A stretch of 64,000 bases of DNA, taken from positions 1 through 64,000 of the forward strand of contig NZ_KK211404.1 of assembly GCF_000622145.1 (NCBI RefSeq). The letters are read 5' to 3'. The translations under genes and the position numbers were made by a program. The stretch is from Paracoccus yeei ATCC BAA-599 (GTDB lineage Bacteria > Pseudomonadota > Alphaproteobacteria > Rhodobacterales > Rhodobacteraceae). Of this stretch, positions 8,141-17,602 are shown piece by piece. The notes below the pieces were generated by a model that was given only the letters and a program-made list of their open reading frames with translations, ran no database searches and had not been told where the DNA came from. How positions within the stretch are numbered: the stretch's first letter is position 1; each line of letters starts with the position of its first letter.

Positions 8141-8217
8141 TTTACTCTCCTTGCGGTCAGAGTGAACGCGCGACTCGGCAATGCCATATCGGCCGGCCGC
8201 GCGGGTGGAAGCGCGCC

Positions 8218-8245
8218 CTATAAGGCCGCGCCGGCGAATTGGCAA
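8218..8245 (-). promoter_or_regulatory. Promoter of rpmI-rplT
   Basis: On the minus strand TTGCCA is followed after 16 bp by TTATAG, about 75 bp before the rpmI start. This matches the sigma-70-like promoters common before ribosomal genes in Rhodobacteraceae. Confidence 0.6.
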
Positions 8246-8248
8246 GCC

Positions 8249-8617
8249 TTATTGGGCCGGAGCCGGGGTCTGGGGCGCCCCAGCAGACGTCGGAGCCGGA
8301 GCGGGTTCCGGCGCCGGCGCAGGCTCGGCCACAGGCGCCGCGGGCTCGGCGGTCGGCTCGGCAGCGGGGTCGGCCGGCGGCAGCACCGGGTCGGCGCCAA
8401 AGCTTTTCCCGCTGACCAGCCGCTCCCACGCGTCGCAGACGCTGCGCCAGCCAAAGGGCCGCTCGTCCAGCCAGCTTGCCGCGAACAGCGCCACGATGCC
8501 CAGCACCAGGGCCAGCGCGGCCCCGCGCGGCGCGCGCGTGCGCGCCACCGAAACGACGGCCATCACGACCGAGAGCGCGCAAAGCGCCACCCCCGCCAGC
8601 AGCAGAAGGTCGATCAT
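8249..8617 (-). CDS. Small membrane protein with Pro/Ala-rich tail, function unknown
   Basis: A 122-residue protein that starts MIDLLLLAGVALCALSVVMA. Two hydrophobic helices (about residues 2-20 and 30-48) are followed by a short soluble segment with WLDERPFGWRSVCDAWERL. The last 45 residues consist almost wholly of Pro, Ala and Glu (for example AEPAPAPEPAPAPT). Such tails are often flexible periplasmic or wall-spanning linkers. I do not recognise a family. It lies 41 bp downstream of pyk on the same strand and may be co-transcribed with it. Confidence 0.65.
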   Translation of the reverse strand: MIDLLLLAGVALCALSVVMAVVSVARTRAPRGAALALVLGIVALFAASWLDERPFGWRSVCDAWERLVSGKSFGADPVLPPADPAAEPTAEPAAPVAEPAPAPEPAPAPTSAGAPQTPAPAQ

Positions 8618-8658
8618 CGGGGCCACCCTTTCCTTGCTAAATCCCTTGGCTCCGGGAC

Positions 8659-10104
8659 TTATTCCGGATCGGTGCGATAGATCAAGCGTTCGTCGCAGGG
8701 CGCGATGCGCAGGATGTTGGTCGTGCCCGACTGGTTGAAGGGCACGCCGGCCATCACGACGATCTGGTTCGTCTCGTCGGCAAAGCCGAAATCGCGCGCC
8801 GCCTTGGCCGCGTTGACCACCGCCTGCTTGAAGCGCACCAGCTCGGGCGTCAGCACGCAATGCGTGCCCCAGGTCAGGCACAGCCGGCGCAGGGTGGTTT
8901 CCTCGGCGGTCATGGCAATGATCGGCACCCGCGGGCGTTCGCGCGCCACCAGGCTGACCGTGGTCCCGGACGAGGTGAAGGCGCAGATCGCGGAAATGTC
9001 GGTCGTCTCGGCGATCTCGCGCGCGGCGGCGACGATGGCGTCGGCCACGGTCTGGCGCTTGGCCTGGCGCGAGCTTTCGATGATCTCGCGATAGGTCGGA
9101 TCGCTTTCGACCGAGCGCGCGACATTGTCCATGGTCGCCACCGCCTCGACCGGATAGCTGCCGGCGGCGCTTTCGGCCGACAGCATGATCGCGTCCGCCC
9201 CCTCATAGATCGCGGTCGCCACGTCGCTGACCTCGGCCCGGGTGGGCATCGGGCTTTCGATCATGGATTCCAGCATCTGGGTGGCGACGATCACCGGCTT
9301 GGCGGCCGCACGGCAGGCCCGCGTCAGGCGTTTCTGGATCGGCGGCACGGAATGGACCGGCAGTTCCACCCCCAGGTCGCCCCGCGCCACCATGATCCCG
9401 TCCGAGACCTTCAGGATCTCGGGAAAGGCCCGCACGGCGGCCGGCTTCTCGATCTTGCTCAGGATCGCGGCGCGGCCCTTGGCCAGTTCGCGGGCCTCGA
9501 TCACGTCCTCGGGGCGCTGGACGAAGGACAGCGCCAGCCAGTCCACGCCCAGCTGGCAGGCGAATTCCAGGTCGTCGCGGTCCTTGTCCGACAGCGCCGC
9601 CAGGGGCAGCACCACGTCGGGCACGTTCACGCCCTTGCGGTTCGAGATCGGCCCGCCCGCCGTCACCACGCAATCGGCGAAATCCGGCCCGCAGCGTTCG
9701 ACCCGCAGCCGGATCTTGCCGTCGTTGACCAGAAGCTCGGCGCCCGCGTCCAGCGCGGCGAATATCTCGGGATGGGGCAGCTGCACGCGCGCCGTGTCCC
9801 CCGGCGCCGGGTCCAGGTCAAAGCGGAAGCTCTGGCCGTCGTGCAGGTCGTGAGGCCCCTGGGCAAAGGTGCCGACGCGCAGCTTCGGCCCCTGCAGGTC
9901 GGCCAGCACCGCGATGGGGCGGCCCGATTCCGCCTCGACCCGGCGGATGATGTCATAGCGGGCGCGCTGTTCGTCGTGGGTCCCGTGGCTCATGTTCAGG
10001 CGGAACACGTCCGCCCCGGCCTCGAAAAGCGCGCGGATGGTGGCGAAATCGCTGGAGGATGGTCCCAGCGTTGCCACGATCTTGACCTTGCGATGCCGTC
10101 TCAT
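8659..10104 (-). CDS. pyk: Pyruvate kinase
   Basis: A 481-residue enzyme converting phosphoenolpyruvate and ADP to pyruvate and ATP. Recognisable blocks are KIVATLGPSS at the start, FRLNMSHGTHDEQ, the ILSKIEKPAAV active-site lysine region and MVARGDLGVELP, then the DVATAIYEGADAIMLSAESA block and the C-terminal regulatory domain. Length and order are normal for a full type II bacterial enzyme. Confidence 0.97.
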   Translation of the reverse strand: MRRHRKVKIVATLGPSSSDFATIRALFEAGADVFRLNMSHGTHDEQRARYDIIRRVEAESGRPIAVLADLQGPKLRVGTFAQGPHDLHDGQSFRFDLDPAPGDTARVQLPHPEIFAALDAGAELLVNDGKIRLRVERCGPDFADCVVTAGGPISNRKGVNVPDVVLPLAALSDKDRDDLEFACQLGVDWLALSFVQRPEDVIEARELAKGRAAILSKIEKPAAVRAFPEILKVSDGIMVARGDLGVELPVHSVPPIQKRLTRACRAAAKPVIVATQMLESMIESPMPTRAEVSDVATAIYEGADAIMLSAESAAGSYPVEAVATMDNVARSVESDPTYREIIESSRQAKRQTVADAIVAAAREIAETTDISAICAFTSSGTTVSLVARERPRVPIIAMTAEETTLRRLCLTWGTHCVLTPELVRFKQAVVNAAKAARDFGFADETNQIVVMAGVPFNQSGTTNILRIAPCDERLIYRTDPE

Positions 10105-10227
10105 CCCTGATCCCCCGGACTGTTTGCGCTATCACCTGCGCTGTCTTACGTCAGGCCCCGCCCCGCGGCAACTGGCCCCGTGGACATGGCTTGCACTAAT
10201 GTTTGCCCCATGCAAGGCAAAGGGACC

Positions 10228-10968
10228 ATGACGGCAGAACCATTTTCCATCCTGGGCGAGGACCGCCCCTCGCGCTGGCTGATCACCTGCGATCACGCCA
10301 CGAACCGCGTTCCCGACTGGATCGGGGGCGGCGATCTGGGGCTTCCGCCCGAGGACATGGCCCGCCACATCGCCTATGACGTGGGCGCGGCGGGGCTGAC
10401 GCGAAAGCTGGCCCAGCGGATGGGGGCGCCGGCGATCCTGTCGGATTTCTCGCGCCTGGTGATCGACCCGAACCGGGGCGAGGACGACCCCACCCTGCTG
10501 ATGCGGATCTATGACGGCACCGTCATCCCCGCGAACCGCCACGCCGACGCGGCCGAGCGCGAACGCCGGCTGGACCGGCTTTACCGCCCCTATCACGCCG
10601 CCTATGCCGCGCTGGCCGCCCGGCGCCCAGACCGGGCGATCTGCGCCGTCCACAGCTTTACCCGCCAGCTGCGCGGCCGCCCGCGCCGGCCCTGGTCGGT
10701 CGGCGTGCTCTATTCCCACGACGACGCGCGGCTGGGCCCCGCCCTGATCCGCGAATGCCGCGCGCAGGGCTGGGTCACCGGCGACAACGAACCCTATGCC
10801 GGGCATCTGGCGGGCGATTCCATCGACCGCCACGCCATCGCCCACGGCCGCCCCAACGTGCTGATCGAGGTCAGGAACGACCTGATCGAGGACGACGCCG
10901 GCCAGACGCTCTGGGCCGAGCGGCTGGCCGGGGTGCTCGACGGCTTCCTGGAACGCTGCGGGGTCTAG
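10228..10968 (+). CDS. N-formylglutamate amidohydrolase family protein
   Basis: A protein of 246 residues from the ATG at 10228; the frame is open from 10180 with other ATGs at 10180 and 10210. An AAAGGGA just upstream mildly favours 10228, although its spacing is short. The WLITCDHATNRVP, HIAYDVGAAGLTRKLA and CAVHSFTRQLRGRPR blocks are those of the FGase family (metal-binding hydrolases acting on N-formylglutamate in histidine breakdown, or on related N-acyl amino acids). No hut genes are adjacent, so the true substrate is open. The next gene begins after a 1-bp gap, implying co-transcription with the CDF-type transporter. Confidence 0.82.
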   Translation: MTAEPFSILGEDRPSRWLITCDHATNRVPDWIGGGDLGLPPEDMARHIAYDVGAAGLTRKLAQRMGAPAILSDFSRLVIDPNRGEDDPTLLMRIYDGTVIPANRHADAAERERRLDRLYRPYHAAYAALAARRPDRAICAVHSFTRQLRGRPRRPWSVGVLYSHDDARLGPALIRECRAQGWVTGDNEPYAGHLAGDSIDRHAIAHGRPNVLIEVRNDLIEDDAGQTLWAERLAGVLDGFLERCGV

Positions 10969-10969
10969 G

Positions 10970-11893
10970 ATGCGGTCCGAGCAGTCGATCCTGCGCCTGT
11001 CCATCGCAGTGACCTTTGCGCTGGCCGGGTTCGGGGTGATCTTCGGCGTGCTGACCGGCTCGTCCTCGATCATCTTCGACGGCATCTATTCGGCCATGGA
11101 CGCCAGCATGACCATGCTGGCCCTGCTGGTCTCGCGCCTGATCACGCAGTCGCTGGCCGAGCGGACCCAGGCCCGGCTGCGGCCGCATTTCACCATGGGC
11201 TTCTGGCATCTGGAGCCGATGGTGCTGGGGCTCAGCGGCAGCCTGCTGATCGGGGCGGCGGGCTATGCGCTGGTCACGGCGGTCAGCAGCCTGATGGCGG
11301 GCGGGCGCGAGCTGCAGTTCGGCCAGGCCATCCTTTACGCCATCGTCACCGTCGTCACGGCGTCGGGCATGGCGCTTTACGGCCGCCGGGCGAACCGGCG
11401 CATCGGGTCGATGTTTCTGGAACTCGACGCCAAGGCCTGGGCCATTTCGGCCGCGATGACCGGGGCGCTGCTGACGGCCTTCGGCTTTGGCTGGGCGATC
11501 CAGGGGACGGCCTGGGACTGGATGTCGCCCTATGTCGACCCGACGATCCTGGCCGTGGTCAGCCTGGTCGTGCTGCCGATGCCGATCCCGACCGTGCGCC
11601 AGGCGCTGGCCGACATCCTGCTGGTCACGCCGCAGGACCTGAAAAGCCATGTCGACGACGTGGCCCGGGCCGCCGCCGCGCGGCACGGGTTCCTGGGCCA
11701 CCGCGCCTATGTCGCGCGGGTCGGCCGGGGCCGCCAGATCGAGCTGTTCTTCATCGTGCCCCAGGGCGCCCCCGCCCGCACGCTGGAGGAATGGGACGCG
11801 ATCCGGGACGAGGTCGGGGACCAGATCGGCGACGAAGGCCCCGACCGCTGGCTGACCATCGCCTTCACCACGGACCCCGAATGGGCGTCCTGA
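10970..11893 (+). CDS. Cation diffusion facilitator-type transporter with altered metal site
   Basis: A 307-residue membrane protein with about six helices and a C-terminal cytosolic domain (from about residue 215). The N-terminal FDGIYSAMDASMTML matches helix 2 of CDF exporters, giving Tyr40 and Asp44 at the two usual metal-ligand positions. In the helix 5 block (MFLELDAKAWAISAAMTG) the usual His and Asp appear to be Ala156 and Ser160. The canonical transport site may therefore be incomplete, or the substrate may differ from Zn. It starts 1 bp after the preceding amidohydrolase gene. Confidence 0.75.
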   Translation: MRSEQSILRLSIAVTFALAGFGVIFGVLTGSSSIIFDGIYSAMDASMTMLALLVSRLITQSLAERTQARLRPHFTMGFWHLEPMVLGLSGSLLIGAAGYALVTAVSSLMAGGRELQFGQAILYAIVTVVTASGMALYGRRANRRIGSMFLELDAKAWAISAAMTGALLTAFGFGWAIQGTAWDWMSPYVDPTILAVVSLVVLPMPIPTVRQALADILLVTPQDLKSHVDDVARAAAARHGFLGHRAYVARVGRGRQIELFFIVPQGAPARTLEEWDAIRDEVGDQIGDEGPDRWLTIAFTTDPEWAS

Positions 11894-11918
11894 CCGGGAC
11901 GCGCGCGGGCCCTGCCCG

Positions 11919-14120
11919 TCAGAAAAAGCTTTGCGGGTCGATGTCCACCGACAGGCGCAGGTTGGTGGGCGGCTTCGGCGCCCCGGCCAGCCATTCGGCG
12001 ATGGCCTGCTGCACCGGCGCCTGGCGCGGCGCGCGGATCAGCATGCGCACGCGGTGGCGGCCCCGGATGCGGGCGATGGGCGCGGGCGCGGGCCCCCAAA
12101 GCTCGGCCCCCACCGCCTGCAGGGGCGCGGCGCGGCGGGCCAGGGCGCGGGCGTAATCCTCGACCACGGGCTGGTCGGGGTGGGACAGGATGATGCCCGC
12201 CAGCCGGCCGAAGGGCGGCATCCCCGCCGCCTGCCGCTGCGCCGCCTCGGCATCCCAGAACGCCTCGTCCTCGCCCGACAGGATGGCGCGGATCACCGGG
12301 TGGTCGGGCTGATAGGTCTGCAGAAGCGCCAGCCCCCGCGCCTCGCCCCCCTCGCGCCCGGCGCGGCCCGCGACCTGGCGCATCAGCTGGAACGACCGCT
12401 CGGCCGCGCGCAGGTCGGCGCCCTGCAACCCCAGGTCGGCGTCGATCACGCCGACCAGCGTCAGGCGGGGAAAGTTGTGGCCCTTGGCGACGATCTGGGT
12501 GCCGATGATGATGTCGGTCTCGCCCGCGCTGATCTGGGCGATCGCCTCCTTCAGCGCGCGGGCCGAATGGAACAGGTCCGAGGACAGCACCGCCGCCCGC
12601 GCCTCGGGAAAGCGCTCGGCCACCTCCTCGGCCAGGCGCTCGACGCCGGGGCCGATGGCGGTCATCTTGCCCTCGGTCCCGCAGCTCGGGCAGGCGGTGG
12701 GGATGGGCTTCGTCGCGCCGCACTGGTGGCAGACCAGGCGGTTCTGGAAGCGGTGCTCGACCATGCGGGCGTCGCACTGGTCGCAGCCGATCTGCTGGCC
12801 GCAGGCCCGGCAGGCGGTGATCGGGGCATAGCCGCGCCGGTTCAGGAACAAAAGCGACTGTTCGCCGCGTTCCTTGCGCGCCGCCACCTCGGCAGCCAGG
12901 CGCGGGCTGATCCAGCGGCCGCGCTCGGTCTCCTGCGCGCGCAGGTCGATGGTGCCCATCTCGGGCAGTTCGGCGCTGCCATAGCGCGCGCGCAGGTCGA
13001 TGCGTGCGTATTTCCCGGCCTGCGCATTGACCCAGCTTTCCAGCGACGGCGTGGCCGAGGCCAGCACCACCTGCGCCCCCTCGATGCTGGCGCGCAGCAC
13101 GGCCATGTCGCGGGCGCTGTAATAGACCGCGTCCTCCTGCTTATAGGACGAATCGTGCTCCTCATCGACGACGATCAGGCCCAGGTCGGCAAAGGGCAGG
13201 AACAGGGCCGAGCGGGCGCCGACGACCAGGCCCACGTTCTGCGTCGCGGCCATGGTCCACAGCCGCCGCCGCTCGGCCCGGGTGATACCCGAATGCCATT
13301 CGCCGGGCCGCGCGCCGAAGCGCGCCTCGACCCGGTCCAGGAACTCGGCCGACAGCGCGATCTCGGGCAGCAGGACCAGCGCCTGCCGGCCCTGGCGCAG
13401 ACATTCCGCGACGGCCTCGAGATAGACCTCGGTCTTGCCCGAGCCGGTGACGCCGCGCAGCAGCGTGGTGCCATAGCCCCGGCCCCGCAGCGCCCCCTGC
13501 AGCGCGGCCGCGGCCTCGGCCTGGTCGGGCGCCAGCGGCTTTCCGGGCAGCGCGGGGTCGAGCCGCGGATAGGGCAGATCGCGCGGCGCCAGAACCTCGG
13601 TCAGGGTGCCGGCCTTGACCAGCCCGTGGACGACCGAGGCGCCGACCCCGGCCAGCTGCGCCAGTTCGCCCGGGGCGAACCCCGCCCCGCCGTGGTCCTC
13701 GATCACCCGCAGCACGGCGGCGCGGGCGTCGGTCATCCGCTCGGGCGCGGGACCCGCGCGATGGACGATGCGCCGGGCACCGGGCGGCTGGTCCAGGTCC
13801 GGCGCCCGCGTCGCCATGCGCAGCATCGCGGGCAGCGGCGTCAGCGTGTATTCCGCCATCCGGGCCATGAACTCCAGCATCCCGGGCGCCAGCGGCGGGG
13901 CGTCGATCAGCCGCGCCACGGGCCGCAGCCGGGCCAGGTCGAAATCGCCCACCCCCGGCCCCCAGACCGCGCCCATGACCCGGCGCGGGCCCAGAGGCAC
14001 GACGACCAGCTGGCCCAGCCGCACGCCGCCCTCGGGCGCCAGGTAGTCCAGGATGCCCACCACCTCCTGCGTCAGCACGGCGATGCGGGCGCCCTGGGGA
14101 TAGAACGGCGGCCGGTTCAT
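11919..14120 (-). CDS. priA: Primosomal replication-restart helicase PriA
   Basis: A 733-residue 3'-5' DNA helicase that reloads the replisome at stalled forks. In order: an N-terminal 3'-DNA-binding domain, Walker A GVTGSGKTE, Walker B VDEEHDSSYKQE, then eight zinc-binding cysteines in CRACGQQIGCDQC and CHQCG/CPSCG pairs, and helicase motifs V-VI (DIIIGTQIVAKGH, QVAGRAGR). The frame extends 50 codons upstream, but the ATG at 14120 (MNRPPFYPQGARIAVL) is the normal family start. Confidence 0.96.
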   Translation of the reverse strand: MNRPPFYPQGARIAVLTQEVVGILDYLAPEGGVRLGQLVVVPLGPRRVMGAVWGPGVGDFDLARLRPVARLIDAPPLAPGMLEFMARMAEYTLTPLPAMLRMATRAPDLDQPPGARRIVHRAGPAPERMTDARAAVLRVIEDHGGAGFAPGELAQLAGVGASVVHGLVKAGTLTEVLAPRDLPYPRLDPALPGKPLAPDQAEAAAALQGALRGRGYGTTLLRGVTGSGKTEVYLEAVAECLRQGRQALVLLPEIALSAEFLDRVEARFGARPGEWHSGITRAERRRLWTMAATQNVGLVVGARSALFLPFADLGLIVVDEEHDSSYKQEDAVYYSARDMAVLRASIEGAQVVLASATPSLESWVNAQAGKYARIDLRARYGSAELPEMGTIDLRAQETERGRWISPRLAAEVAARKERGEQSLLFLNRRGYAPITACRACGQQIGCDQCDARMVEHRFQNRLVCHQCGATKPIPTACPSCGTEGKMTAIGPGVERLAEEVAERFPEARAAVLSSDLFHSARALKEAIAQISAGETDIIIGTQIVAKGHNFPRLTLVGVIDADLGLQGADLRAAERSFQLMRQVAGRAGREGGEARGLALLQTYQPDHPVIRAILSGEDEAFWDAEAAQRQAAGMPPFGRLAGIILSHPDQPVVEDYARALARRAAPLQAVGAELWGPAPAPIARIRGRHRVRMLIRAPRQAPVQQAIAEWLAGAPKPPTNLRLSVDIDPQSFF

Positions 14121-14291
14121 CAGGGCAGCGGGCGCGGCTGGGGTCTGGCGGTCAAGGCGGCCTCCGGGGAAACTGGACAGGGGCGGACTGTGCCACGGGC
14201 GCGACAGGCCCCGCAAGCGGCCCCCTGCGGACTTTCCGCCCTGCCGGTTTTGCGCTAAACCCCTGGGCAAAGCCTATGGAGGGGCCCGAGC

Positions 14292-14945
14292 ATGAAATTC
14301 TTCGTCGACACCGCCGACACCGCCGCCATCCGAGAGCTGAACGACCTGGGCATGGTCGACGGCGTGACCACCAACCCCTCGCTGATCCTGAAGTCGGGCC
14401 GCGCCATCGCCGAGGTGACGCGCGAGATCTGCGAGATGGTCCAGGGCCCCGTCAGCGCCGAGGTGGTGGCCGCCGACGCGCAGGAGATGATCCGCGAAGG
14501 CAAGCACCTGGCGCAGATCGCGTCCAATATCGCGGTCAAGGTGCCGCTGACCTGGGACGGGCTCAAGGCCTGCAAGGCGCTGTCCTCCGAGGGCCACATG
14601 GTCAACGTCACGCTGTGCTTTTCCGCCGCGCAGGCGATCCTGGCGGCCAAGGCGGGGGCCACGTTCATCAGCCCCTTCATCGGCCGGCTCGACGACCTGA
14701 ACCTGGACGGCATGCAGCTGATCGAGGACATCCGCACGATCTACGACAACTACGACGTCCAGACGCAGATCCTCGCGGCCTCGATCCGCTCGGTGAACCA
14801 CATCACCGACGCGGCCCGCATCGGCGCCGACGTGATCACCGCGCCCCCCGCCGTCATCAAGGCGATGGCCAGCCACGTGCTGACCGACAAGGGGCTCGAC
14901 CAGTTCAACGCCGACTGGGCCAAGACGGGGCAGAAGATCGGATGA
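14292..14945 (+). CDS. tal: Transaldolase / fructose-6-phosphate aldolase-type, short form
   Basis: A 217-residue TIM-barrel enzyme of the short TalC/Fsa class. [13 protein letters not shown] provides the conserved Asp6, [10 protein letters not shown] is the family signature, and Lys83 in NIAVKVPLT is the Schiff-base lysine. It moves three-carbon units between sugar phosphates in the pentose phosphate pathway. GGAGGGG lies 5-10 bp before the ATG. Its stop codon overlaps the start of the following DUF484 gene, so the two are translationally coupled. It is divergent from priA. Confidence 0.94.
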   Translation: MKFFVDTADTAAIRELNDLGMVDGVTTNPSLILKSGRAIAEVTREICEMVQGPVSAEVVAADAQEMIREGKHLAQIASNIAVKVPLTWDGLKACKALSSEGHMVNVTLCFSAAQAILAAKAGATFISPFIGRLDDLNLDGMQLIEDIRTIYDNYDVQTQILAASIRSVNHITDAARIGADVITAPPAVIKAMASHVLTDKGLDQFNADWAKTGQKIG

Positions 14946-15691
14946 GCGGCGCACCCGCCGACCCCGGGGCCGCCGCCGCGCCCACATCCGAAACCGCGCC
15001 CGAGGCGCTGTCCCCCGAGGACCGCGCCCGCCTGCTGGCCCGCCCGGACCTGATCCTCGGCGACCGCGACCTGATGCGGGCGCTGATCGGCGCGCGCGAC
15101 GCAGACCTGGGCGACAATGTCATCGACATCCGGGGCCGCGCCATGCAGGCCCTGGAAAGCCGGCTCGACCGGCTGGAATCGGCCCATGAATCGGTGATCT
15201 CGGCCGCCTACGAGAACCAGTCGGGCATGAACACCATCCACCGGGCGGTGATCTCGCTGCTCGAGCCGGTCGATTTCGACGGCTTCCTGGAAAACCTGGG
15301 CAGCTCGGTCGCGCCGATCCTGCGCATCGACACGCTGCGGCTGCTGATGGAATCGGGGGCGGCGCCGGCCGCGGACCTGTCCGGGCCCCTGGTCATCACC
15401 CCCGCCGGCCGTATCGCCGAGCTGATTCGCGCCGGCCGCCGCACGCCGCGCGGCGACGACATCGTGCTGCGCGCCGCGGCCGCCGAAACCCTGCCCTATC
15501 ACGAGGGCGCCCGCGCGCCCATCCGGTCCGAGGCGCTGCTGCCCATCGACCTCGGGCCGCAGCGCTTCCCCGCGCTGCTGCTGATGGGCTCGGCCGAGGC
15601 GGGGCGCTTCACCCCGGCCCAGGGCACGGACCTGCTGCGCTTCTTCGGGCAGGTGTTCCGGCTGGTGCTGATCTCGTGGCTGCGCGAGTAA
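14942..15691 (+). CDS. DUF484 family protein
   Basis: A 249-residue protein whose ATG overlaps the TGA of the transaldolase gene (ATGA). After a Pro/Ala-rich leader it has [19 protein letters not shown], a helical segment [23 protein letters not shown], and a GAF-like C-terminal half. This layout is that of the DUF484 family. In many proteobacteria DUF484 genes precede xerC, as here (11-bp gap). The molecular function is not established. Confidence 0.82.
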   Translation: MSGAPADPGAAAAPTSETAPEALSPEDRARLLARPDLILGDRDLMRALIGARDADLGDNVIDIRGRAMQALESRLDRLESAHESVISAAYENQSGMNTIHRAVISLLEPVDFDGFLENLGSSVAPILRIDTLRLLMESGAAPAADLSGPLVITPAGRIAELIRAGRRTPRGDDIVLRAAAAETLPYHEGARAPIRSEALLPIDLGPQRFPALLLMGSAEAGRFTPAQGTDLLRFFGQVFRLVLISWLRE

Positions 15692-15702
15692 GGGGCCAGG
15701 GC

Positions 15703-16641
15703 ATGACCGGCCCCGAGCAGCCCCTGGCGCTGGCCCCGCTGATGGCCGACCAGCTGCAGCGCTGGCTGGACAGCGAACGGGGTGCGCGCGACCGCTCGGA
15801 CCATACGATCAAGGCCTATCAGGGCGACCTGCTGGCTTTCCTGTCCTTCCTCGGCCGCCACCAGGGCGGGCCCGCCCTGCCCGCGACGCTGGGCAGCCTG
15901 ACGCAAACGGACATGCGCGCCTTTGCCGCGTCCGAGCGGGCGCGGGGCCTGGGCGCGCGCTCGCTGGCGCGGCGGCTGTCGGCGGTGCGCAGCTTCCTGC
16001 GCTGGATGTCGGACCGGCACGGGTTCGACGCCTCCAGGGCGCTCGCCTCGCGCGGGCCGCGCTTTACCCGGTCCCTGCCCCGCCCGCTCGAGGTGGATCA
16101 GGCCCGCGAGTTGCTGGACCTTGCCGGCCATACCCACCCCGAGCCCTGGATCGCGGCCCGCGACGCGGCGGTGCTGACGCTGCTTTACGGCTGCGGCCTG
16201 CGCATCTCGGAAGCGCTGGGACTGACGGGCGCCGACTGGCCCTTCCGCGAGGCGCTGACCATCCGCGGCAAGGGCAAGAAGGAGCGCCAGGTCCCCGTCC
16301 TGCCGGTCGCGCGCCAGGCGGTCGCGGCCTATCTGGAGCTCTGCCCCCATCCCCGCGCGCCGGACCAGCCGCTGTTTCGCGGCGCGCGCGGCGGCCCGCT
16401 CAACGCCTCGGTCATGGCCAAGGCCATGAGCCTGATGCGCCAGTCCCTGGGCCTGCCGGACACGGCGACGCCGCATGCGCTGCGCCATTCCTTCGCCACC
16501 CACCTTCTGGCCGCCGGGGGCGATCTGCGCACGATCCAGGAATTGCTGGGCCACGCGAGCCTTTCGACCACGCAGGTCTATACCGGGGTGGACAACGCCC
16601 ATCTGCTGGCCGTCTACCGCGCGGCCCACCCCCGGCGCTAG
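15703..16641 (+). CDS. xerC: Tyrosine recombinase XerC
   Basis: A 312-residue site-specific recombinase resolving chromosome dimers at dif with XerD. An N-terminal SAM-like core-binding domain (about 15-105) is followed by the catalytic domain with Arg167 (CGLRISEALGL), Lys192/193 (GKGKKERQVP), His258 and Arg261 (HALRHSFATHLL), His284 (LGHASLSTTQ) and Tyr293. The ATG at 15703 follows GGGGCCAGGGC and is preferred to one nine codons upstream. It closes a tal-DUF484-xerC operon; the inverted repeat at 16677-16766 follows. Confidence 0.94.
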   Translation: MTGPEQPLALAPLMADQLQRWLDSERGARDRSDHTIKAYQGDLLAFLSFLGRHQGGPALPATLGSLTQTDMRAFAASERARGLGARSLARRLSAVRSFLRWMSDRHGFDASRALASRGPRFTRSLPRPLEVDQARELLDLAGHTHPEPWIAARDAAVLTLLYGCGLRISEALGLTGADWPFREALTIRGKGKKERQVPVLPVARQAVAAYLELCPHPRAPDQPLFRGARGGPLNASVMAKAMSLMRQSLGLPDTATPHALRHSFATHLLAAGGDLRTIQELLGHASLSTTQVYTGVDNAHLLAVYRAAHPRR

Positions 16642-16676
16642 GCACCCCGCGCGCCCTGCCCGTGGCCGGCGCCGCA

Positions 16677-16766
16677 ATGGGTATTTGGAAAACAGTGAAA
16701 GAGAGCCCGCCCGCGCCCTTGCAGACGTCAGGACCCAGGGGTTCTCACCGTTTTCCAAATACCCAT
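16677..16766. repeat. 22-bp inverted repeat made of two facing TATTTGG elements
   Basis: ATGGGTATTTGGAAAACAGTGA (16677-16698) and its reverse complement (16745-16766) pair at 21 of 22 positions around a 46-nt spacer. Each arm is a copy of the TATTTGG element also found near 7.4, 45.9 and, in diverged form, 4.5 and 26.2 kb. The pair fills the gap between xerC and the TauE-type gene. It could form a long stem in RNA and act as a terminator or mRNA-end structure, or mark a small mobile unit. Confidence 0.75.
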
Positions 16767-16828
16767 GCGACCGCGCCATCCTCGCCGCCCTTTACAATTC
16801 CGCGCCCCCGCCGCATCACGCCCCGGCC

Positions 16829-17587
16829 ATGTTCGAGCTTTCCCTTGATCTTGTCCTGATGCTGGTGGCCGCGGCCTTTGCCGCCGGCTTCGTCGATGCC
16901 ATCGCCGGCGGCGGCGGGCTGATCACCGTGCCCGCGCTGATGCTGGCGGGCATTCCTCCGGCGCAGGCGCTGGCCACGAACAAGGTGCAGGGCGCCTTCG
17001 GCGCGGCGACGGCGGCGATCTCCTATGCCCGGCGCGGCCTGGTGGACCTGCGCGCGCAAAAGGGCGCGGCGGCCGTGGCCTTCGCCGGCGGGCTGGCGGG
17101 CGCGCTCTGCGTCGCGGCGATCCCCACCGACCTGCTGCGCTATCTCCTGCCGGTCCTTCTGATCGCCATCGCGGTGTTCTTTGCCCTGAAGCCGGGGCTG
17201 AACGACCTCGACCGCGCGCGGCGGCTTTCTCCGGGGCTTTTCACCGCCAGCGTGGTGCCGCTGATCGCCTTTTACGACGGGCTGCTCGGGCCCGGGACCG
17301 GGGCCTTCCTGATGCTGGGTTTCGTCATGCTGGCGGGCTACGGCATCCTCAAGGCGACGGCTCATACCAAGCTGTTGAACTTCGCCTCGAACCTGGGCGG
17401 GCTGGTGGCCTTTGCCGCGGTGGGCAAGCCGCTGTGGCTTCTGGGCGCGGCGATGGCCGTGGCCCAGATCGCCGGGGCCACGCTGGGCGCGCGCCTGGCC
17501 ATGCGGATCGGCGCGCGCATCATCAAGCCCCTGCTGGTCGCGACCTCGACCCTGCTGGCGCTGCGGCTGATCTGGCAGATGCTGTGA
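16829..17587 (+). CDS. TauE/SafE-family membrane transporter
   Basis: A 252-residue protein with eight or so hydrophobic helices. The first repeat carries AAGFVDAIAGGGGLITVPAL and the second LGPGTGAFLMLGFVMLAGY, the duplicated Gly-rich signature of TauE/SafE (YfcA-like) proteins. Characterised relatives export sulfite or sulfoacetate or move other small organic anions. The substrate cannot be told from sequence. The ATG at 16829 is preferred because the upstream frame overlaps the inverted repeat and xerC. Confidence 0.85.
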   Translation: MFELSLDLVLMLVAAAFAAGFVDAIAGGGGLITVPALMLAGIPPAQALATNKVQGAFGAATAAISYARRGLVDLRAQKGAAAVAFAGGLAGALCVAAIPTDLLRYLLPVLLIAIAVFFALKPGLNDLDRARRLSPGLFTASVVPLIAFYDGLLGPGTGAFLMLGFVMLAGYGILKATAHTKLLNFASNLGGLVAFAAVGKPLWLLGAAMAVAQIAGATLGARLAMRIGARIIKPLLVATSTLLALRLIWQML

Positions 17588-17602
17588 CCCGCCGCGGCCC
17601 GT

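Noticed and set aside
11931-14258. 775-codon plus-strand frame opposite priA
   Set aside because: PriA helicase and zinc motifs lie on the minus strand; the plus frame is Arg/Gly/Gln-rich noise.
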